Below, one piece after another: positions 4,989 through 9,075 of a stretch of 9,075 nt of DNA. Source of the DNA: an uncultured Ruminococcus sp. Its GTDB lineage: Bacteria; Bacillota; Clostridia; Oscillospirales; Ruminococcaceae. The number at the start of each line of letters is the position of its first letter. Position 1 is the first letter of the stretch. Position numbers and translations under genes: made by a program. Below the pieces are notes generated by a model. That model had not been told where the DNA came from and searched no databases. It saw nothing but the letters and a program-made list of their open reading frames with translations. The stretch lies in the NCBI GenBank assembly GCA_946544695.1, contig CAMNMO010000094.1, positions 1-9,075 on the forward strand. Direction: 5' to 3'.

Positions 4989-6131
4989 ATGCTTATCAGG
5001 AACGGTCTGGTGCTGACCCCCGCAGGCACCTTTGAAAAACTGACAGTGCTGACCGACGGCGGAAAGATATCGGGGATACTGCCGGGTGATGCTATGGTCA
5101 AATATGCGGGTGATGTGGTCGATGCGCAGGGCTGCTATGTTCTGCCTGCCCTGACGGATATACACTTTCACGGCTGTGCGGGACATGATCTCTGCGAGGG
5201 CACCGATGAAGCCTTTGAGCGCATAACGGCGTTTGAGTACTCACAGGGCGTGGGCACAGTCTGCCCCGCCACCATGACACTGCCCGATGAACAGCTTTCT
5301 GCCATACTGCGCAGTGCCGCCCGCTATGCAGAATGTCAGCCATGCAGCGGCAGGGCAGAACTTGTCGGCATTCACCTGGAGGGTCCTTTCATAAGCCGTT
5401 CAAGAAAGGGCGCACAGAATGAGGACTTCATTCAGCCGCCCTCAGCAGCTAAGCTTGAAGGCTGGCAGAATGCGGCAGGCGGACTGATCAGGCTTGTGAC
5501 CATCGCCCCCGAATGTGAGGGCGCAGCCGAATGCATACATAAGTGTTCGGGCAGCATCAGGTTCTCGCTGGGGCACACCGATTGCAGCTATGAGGAAGCT
5601 GCGGCAGCCTTTGCTGCGGGTGCCGACCACCTGACGCATCTTTACAACGCCATGCCGCCCTTCACCCACCGTGCGCCCTCGCTCATAGGCGCTGCGTCAG
5701 ACATGGTCTATCGGGGCAGGGGAGTGTTTGCCGAGCTTATCTGTGACGGTGTGCATGTCTCGCCCGCTGCGGTGCGTGCGGCTTTCACCCTTTTCGGGGC
5801 TGAGAACATCGTCCTTATCAGCGACAGCATGGAAGCCGCAGGCATGCCCGACGGCGAATATCAGCTGGGCGGGCAGAGGGTCTTTAAAAACGGCAGCCGT
5901 GCCACACTTGCAGACGGCACCCTTGCAGGCAGCGTGACCACGCTGTACGGCTGTCTGAAAAAGGCGGTGGAGTTCGGCATACCCCTTGAAAAAGCGGCGA
6001 TGGCAGCCACCCTGAACCCCTGCCGTGCGGTGGGGATAGATGACCGCTTCGGCAGCATCGAAACAGGCAAGGCGGCAAAGCTGCTGCTGCTTGATAGTGA
6101 CGACCTTTCGATAGCAAGGGTGACAGGCTGA
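4989..6131 (+). CDS. nagA: N-acetylglucosamine-6-phosphate deacetylase
   Basis: This 380-residue cytosolic enzyme of the amidohydrolase superfamily converts N-acetylglucosamine-6-phosphate to glucosamine-6-phosphate plus acetate, in amino-sugar use and cell-wall recycling. Visible signatures: DIHFHG with H59/H61; GIHLEGPF with metal ligand E131; LGHTD with H196; HLTHLYNAM with H217; DGVHVSP with H256; and catalytic D279 in LISDSMEAAG. The short N-terminal beta-sandwich (1-50) and C-terminal strands (350-380, with GSIETGKAAKLLLLD) are present, and the length is normal. The start at 4989 is set by AAGGAG seven bases upstream; earlier in-frame ATGs overlap the promoter. nagB is not adjacent, so the gene stands alone between two convergent or divergent operons and ends at a terminator. 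Confidence 0.95.
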   Translation: MLIRNGLVLTPAGTFEKLTVLTDGGKISGILPGDAMVKYAGDVVDAQGCYVLPALTDIHFHGCAGHDLCEGTDEAFERITAFEYSQGVGTVCPATMTLPDEQLSAILRSAARYAECQPCSGRAELVGIHLEGPFISRSRKGAQNEDFIQPPSAAKLEGWQNAAGGLIRLVTIAPECEGAAECIHKCSGSIRFSLGHTDCSYEEAAAAFAAGADHLTHLYNAMPPFTHRAPSLIGAASDMVYRGRGVFAELICDGVHVSPAAVRAAFTLFGAENIVLISDSMEAAGMPDGEYQLGGQRVFKNGSRATLADGTLAGSVTTLYGCLKKAVEFGIPLEKAAMAATLNPCRAVGIDDRFGSIETGKAAKLLLLDSDDLSIARVTG

Positions 6132-6137
6132 AAAACA

Positions 6138-6169
6138 AAGCTCCGTATCTGCGCTGATACGGAGCTTTT
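6138..6169. terminator. Bidirectional intrinsic terminator between nagA and the convergent operon
   Basis: AAGCTCCGTATC (6138-6149) pairs perfectly with 6156-6167 around a 6-nt loop. TTTT ends the plus side, and on the minus strand the stem is followed by TTTGTTTTT. It lies 6 bases after the nagA stop and just beyond the stop of the membrane protein gene (6175), so it can serve both. Confidence 0.88.
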
Positions 6170-6174
6170 GGCAT

Positions 6175-7119
6175 TTAACCTGTTTTGTCAACTGTGAAAC
6201 TTTCGCTGACAGGGATCTCCCTGTCCTTCCAGCTGTCGTGCATGACCGCACGGAATCCGTACACCTTGCGGTATGGCAGGTTGAAGTACATCTCTGTCAT
6301 GCCGTTTATGGGTCCTTCCTGAATGTCACGCCCGTTTTCGGAATATACCAGATATATCATCGGCAGTTCGTCCTCGTTTTCGCAGATGAGCTCACGAGTC
6401 AGCATCTTCGTTTCGGGGTCGTAGGAAAACTCGATGACATTCAGCGACACCTCGTCAGTCTCACTAACGCCGTCTATCGCTGCAATGACATGGCTGTTCT
6501 TGTATACCGTGAATTCGTGGGCGGCTTTGTTGAATAAGCCGTTGTTGAACCTTCTGTATTCATGCGGGCTCAGCTGCCCTATATCCCTGCCGTCCTCGGT
6601 GGCGAATGAGTATTCGTATTTACTGATCTCCTTAGAAAGCACCGTTGTCCTGAATACTGTGCTTCCCTCGCAGGATACCTCTGTCTGCCGTTCTCTGATA
6701 TCCTTGTCTGTCAGATACAGCAGCTGTGCATACCTCAGCGGCATGACGCCCTTGCAGCCCGCATCATCTGTCTGCACCCTCAGCCCCGAATATGAGTACG
6801 GGAATAACAGATAGATCACGGTGAAAATAACAGCAGTGATGACTGTCTGCCGCTTGGTGATGACCTCTTTGTCAAGGGCCTTGTTGGCGAGGTGCCGCCG
6901 CCATGCCATCAGCAGGAATATCAGCGCTATGCTTACAGATGCTGTTATCAGTTCGGCTATGCAGAAACGCCTGACCTGTTCAAGCCCGCTGATGCCGATA
7001 AAGGTATCAGGCATGTAATGTCCAGCGATCAGTATCGGCGCCGTAAAGACTAAGACCAGCGGGAGACAGGTGATGAGCGTTGAGGGACCGAAGGCTGCTG
7101 CCCTTTCCTGTCTTGTCAT
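6175..7119 (-). CDS. Three-TM membrane protein with external C-terminal domain, function unknown
   Basis: I do not recognise a family in this 314-residue protein. Hydrophobic segments lie at about 13-33, 52-73 and 91-109. The positively charged N-terminus and the loop RRHLANKALDKEVITKR (74-90) suggest inside, placing the roughly 200-residue C-terminal part outside the cell. That part is polar with many short strands (for example VSLNVIEFSYD, MIYLVYSENG, MYFNLPY), so a beta-rich domain is likely. The start at 7119 is set by AAGGAG seven bases upstream, which lies in the final codons of the lipoprotein gene; the two genes are 4 bp apart and surely co-transcribed. With a lipoprotein partner also on the outer face, a joint surface role is plausible. 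It converges on nagA at the shared terminator. Confidence 0.85.
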   Translation of the reverse strand: MTRQERAAAFGPSTLITCLPLVLVFTAPILIAGHYMPDTFIGISGLEQVRRFCIAELITASVSIALIFLLMAWRRHLANKALDKEVITKRQTVITAVIFTVIYLLFPYSYSGLRVQTDDAGCKGVMPLRYAQLLYLTDKDIRERQTEVSCEGSTVFRTTVLSKEISKYEYSFATEDGRDIGQLSPHEYRRFNNGLFNKAAHEFTVYKNSHVIAAIDGVSETDEVSLNVIEFSYDPETKMLTRELICENEDELPMIYLVYSENGRDIQEGPINGMTEMYFNLPYRKVYGFRAVMHDSWKDREIPVSESFTVDKTG

Positions 7120-7123
7120 GCGC

Positions 7124-7972
7124 TCACTCCTTAGGGTACATTCCCTGTCCGCTGCCGTCGGTGTTTGTCACGGTGACAGACAGGTCGCCGCTGCTGCTTA
7201 TATCTGCATGCACCACAACATTTTCGTAGTTATAGCACATGTCATCGTAAATAGCTGAATCGCCCTTTTCGGCAGCCGCATCGGGTGCAACAGTGAAGCC
7301 CTCTGCGGAATATGCCTGCGGGAACCCGCCGTTTGTCACAATGTCGGTAAAGTCGGCACCTGTTTCGTCCTGTTCTTCTGTGAGGTATGTCATGGCGGCG
7401 TTGTATGCCACCTTTGCCGCAAGGTCAAGCTCATCGCTGTCAAATGATGACGGCTTTGGCTCGCTGACAAAATATTCGTTCCATACCACCTTGTCGGCAT
7501 CTTCGGCATCTATGGGCGAGGGGTACTGCCCGATGACACCTGTGTCTGTATCCTTTACCTGCACGAAAAAGCTGTTCTCACCGTGTATCTCGCAAAGCGC
7601 TGTATATATGGTGACTTTGCCGCTGATGTCAGTGCGGTTCAGCTTTTTTTCAAACTCGCTGCCGCCGTCTTCGCCTAATGTGAAGCCGTCAGCTGTTTCG
7701 GCTTTGCCAAGCATGCCTTCATCGAAGGTCTGCTGCATGGAAATGCCGATGCATTCGTTATCGATCATATATTCTGCGAGGCAGTTGTATGCTGTCTTTG
7801 CGTTTGCATTCATTGATGCCACCGCAGTATCCTCACCGTCGGTGCTGACTGCCGTCACCGCAGTATCCTCATCATCAGTGGGTGCCCTGTCAGCAGGGGA
7901 CGCCACCTTGCCGCATGCCGCAGTCAGCATGCAAAGCACAGCAAATGCGAACGTTGTTATTTTTTTGTTCAT
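7124..7972 (-). CDS. Lipoprotein with two copies of a pilin-like domain
   Basis: This 282-residue protein has a lipoprotein signal: MNKK, hydrophobic 5-19, and lipobox LTAAC with lipidated C20. A Thr/Asp/Ala-rich linker follows (21-53). Two related domains come next, about 56-152 and 184-282. Each starts with a helix, AKTAYNCLAEYM and AKVAYNAAMTYL, has a DGFTL / EGFTV strand, and ends with a strand pair closing in VKDTDTGVIGQYP / VTNTDGSGQGMYP. The AKxAYNxxxxY helix and the following strands recall the globular part of type IV or GspG-like pilins, but neither a prepilin cleavage site nor the long pilin helix is present. Anchored outside the membrane, it is co-transcribed with the TM protein. 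The start at 7972 has AAGGAG eight bases upstream. The function is unknown. Confidence 0.88.
   Translation of the reverse strand: MNKKITTFAFAVLCMLTAACGKVASPADRAPTDDEDTAVTAVSTDGEDTAVASMNANAKTAYNCLAEYMIDNECIGISMQQTFDEGMLGKAETADGFTLGEDGGSEFEKKLNRTDISGKVTIYTALCEIHGENSFFVQVKDTDTGVIGQYPSPIDAEDADKVVWNEYFVSEPKPSSFDSDELDLAAKVAYNAAMTYLTEEQDETGADFTDIVTNGGFPQAYSAEGFTVAPDAAAEKGDSAIYDDMCYNYENVVVHADISSSGDLSVTVTNTDGSGQGMYPKE
7821..7871. repeat. 36-bp-period repeat in the lipoprotein linker
   Basis: ACCGCAGTATCCTCA occurs at 7821-7835 and again at 7857-7871, 36 bp (12 codons) apart. In the protein it encodes the repeated E/G-DTAV stretches of the linker after the lipobox. It is likely a recent duplication and a site where linker length can vary. 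Confidence 0.7.
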
Positions 7973-8025
7973 GTTGATATCTCCTTCTGTTTATCGTGTG
8001 GTAATTTATGTAGGTGTATATTTTT

Positions 8026-8054
8026 ATGATAATACAAATGACTGTGTTTGTCAA
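8026..8054 (-). promoter_or_regulatory. Sigma-A promoter of the lipoprotein operon
   Basis: On the minus strand TTGACA (8054-8049), 17 bp, TATCAT (8031-8026), one mismatch to consensus in the -10. The start is predicted near 8019, giving a leader of about 47 nt before the ATG at 7972. A 7-bp dyad lies just upstream at 8072-8090. Confidence 0.75.
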
Positions 8055-8071
8055 GATTTACCACCGAAACT

Positions 8072-8090
8072 TTTGTGTGTTGTACACAAA
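8072..8090. repeat. 7-bp inverted repeat upstream of the lipoprotein promoter
   Basis: TTTGTGT (8072-8078) and ACACAAA (8084-8090) are perfect reverse complements with a 5-bp centre. It lies about 18 bp behind the -35 box, a position suited to an activator or repressor. The otherwise AT-rich intergenic stretch 8091-8223 shows no convincing plus-strand promoter for the next gene. Confidence 0.35.
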
Positions 8091-8237
8091 GCTGTCACAC
8101 GTTATATGTGCATACAAACGGTTTTTCTTTTTATCAGGACATATTTCATTAAAGGTTGCACAAAAACGTACAACTTCCGTACCTTTTCGGCTGATAGTGA
8201 AAGACGTTTTTCAGACTGATACGAAAGGAGAATGTTT

Positions 8238-8294
8238 ATGGCATCAGCAACATTAATTTCTATCATCAGGGGGGTGAGACCTGATGCTTTATGA
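8238..8294 (+). CDS. 18-residue ORF overlapping the LamG gene (possible leader peptide)
   Basis: MASATLISIIRGVRPDAL begins at an ATG with a strong AAAGGAG site (8224-8230) seven bases upstream. It ends in TGA at 8292-8294, 11 bp inside the next gene in another frame. The ribosome site is better spaced here than for any longer frame. It may serve translational coupling to the LamG gene or regulate it; it is too short for homology, and the site could instead be a remnant of a truncated gene. Confidence 0.4.
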   Translation: MASATLISIIRGVRPDAL

Positions 8295-9018
8295 AGTCCT
8301 GAAAGCCCGCAGCGGTCTGCCCTCAGATGACCCGCTGGCTGAGATATGGGCTCTCATGCGGTCAGATCAGCTGCCCTGCCCCGAAGGTCTTGACGGTATT
8401 TTTGAGTACGGCGACATCGACGGGCTGACATGGAAGAACTCGGTCTCAGGCGAGAACGACATTATCTTCGACACCGCAGTTACCGACACGGGCAGTGAAT
8501 ATGTTCTGCCCGCAGGTGCGTCAGGTCAGTACACTTCAAAGTCGGGCGAATACCGCACGGCGTTCACCTGGTACTGCATCGCAAAATGCCCGACGACATG
8601 TCACAGTGCAGGGCAGTATATGATAAGCGATCTCGGAAACGGCGTCGGCGTTGAGATATCGTCGGGCTGGACGGCTTACACCAGTATAGGCGGAAATCAC
8701 TTGGTCAGGGGCGTTGATAATCGGGATTATAATTCGCAAATGCCTGTCACAAGTTACGCCCTGATAGCTGTGGCGGGCGACGTCAACGGCGTGGCAAGCG
8801 TTTATGTCAACGGCGTAAAAATGACCGACAGCTGGAATTTCAGCCCTGCCCCATCGGACAGGGCGGCTGCGGTCTTTCTCGGCAAGCGTGCAAGCGGCCA
8901 GCTGTCGGGCACGGATATCGACTATAAGTTTCTTGCTTTCGGTACAACAAAGCAGACCGATGCCGAGATAGCAGCGAACTCGCAAATGCTTATGGAGAAA
9001 TATGGCATAACATGCTAA
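8284..9018 (+). CDS. LamG-like / concanavalin A-fold protein, phage- or surface-associated
   Basis: This 244-residue protein has no signal peptide or membrane segment. Residues 1-50 are unique. Residues 51-225 look like a LamG / concanavalin A-like jelly roll: strands AFTWYCIAK (93-101), GVGVEISSGWTAY (120-132), SYALIAVAGDVNGVASVYVNG (157-177, the typical 'VNG' hairpin), AAVFLGKRA (195-203) and YKFLAFG (214-220). The end, TDAEIAANSQMLMEKYGI, is the helix that commonly closes such domains in phage tail and secreted proteins. A carbohydrate- or host-binding role is likely for the fold; without a signal peptide, a virion protein of a prophage or a non-classically exported protein is possible. 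The ribosome site is GGGGGGTG at 8269-8276. No phage genes are seen before it; the region after 9018 is outside the window. Mature function is inferred. Confidence 0.8.
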   Translation: MLYEVLKARSGLPSDDPLAEIWALMRSDQLPCPEGLDGIFEYGDIDGLTWKNSVSGENDIIFDTAVTDTGSEYVLPAGASGQYTSKSGEYRTAFTWYCIAKCPTTCHSAGQYMISDLGNGVGVEISSGWTAYTSIGGNHLVRGVDNRDYNSQMPVTSYALIAVAGDVNGVASVYVNGVKMTDSWNFSPAPSDRAAAVFLGKRASGQLSGTDIDYKFLAFGTTKQTDAEIAANSQMLMEKYGITC

Positions 9019-9075
9019 TTATAGTTAACGACATTAGTTTTTTGAAATAAAATGCTCACATCTGCCGTCGTCAAA

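Noticed and set aside
7293..8219. A 308-codon open frame on the plus strand opposite the lipoprotein gene
   Set aside because: The opposite strand encodes a lipoprotein with lipobox, ribosome site and promoter. The Ser-rich translation is typical of an antisense shadow.

Overview
The window reads as chromosomal DNA of a moderately GC-rich clostridial Firmicute. The codon style, strong AGGAG-type ribosome sites, consensus sigma-A promoters and protein content suggest a Ruminococcus-like gut or rumen organism. That genus call is inference from style; no species marker is present. No rRNA, tRNA, CRISPR array or complete insertion sequence was seen.

Layout. 1-1336 (minus): a DUF4261 protein followed, 1 bp later, by a HAD-superfamily phosphatase or phosphomutase cut by the window edge, both read from a consensus promoter at 1494-1522. 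1337-1824 is a rich divergent control region. It holds two phased palindromes just downstream of the minus promoter, a 16-bp palindrome between the promoters, a plus promoter, and a 161-bp MITE-like inverted-repeat element inserted immediately after that promoter's -10 box. 1825-3210 (plus): a beta-class carbonic anhydrase, then MTA/SAH nucleosidase (mtnN) with its own promoter and a terminator. 3263-4842 (minus): a two-gene operon encoding a DUF5131 (phage Gp37/Gp68-type) cysteine-motif protein and a class I SAM methyltransferase. 4989-6131 (plus): nagA, divergent from that operon, ending in a hairpin terminator that can also serve the convergent operon. 6175-7972 (minus): a lipoprotein with an internally duplicated pilin-like domain and a three-TM membrane protein with an external C-terminal domain, both unassigned in function. 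8238-9018 (plus): an 18-codon ORF overlapping a LamG-like (concanavalin A fold) protein of the kind found in phage tails or surface proteins.

The genes do not form one pathway; this is a mosaic of short, independently promoted units. MtnN recycles methylthioadenosine and S-adenosylhomocysteine, a product of SAM methyltransferases such as the neighbour at 3263-3928. NagA feeds amino-sugar recycling. The most notable signals are non-coding. The MITE-like element separates the carbonic anhydrase gene from its promoter. An 18/19 match to one end of that element recurs just downstream of the -10 box of the DUF5131 operon. Two helically phased palindromes lie in the leader of the DUF4261 operon.
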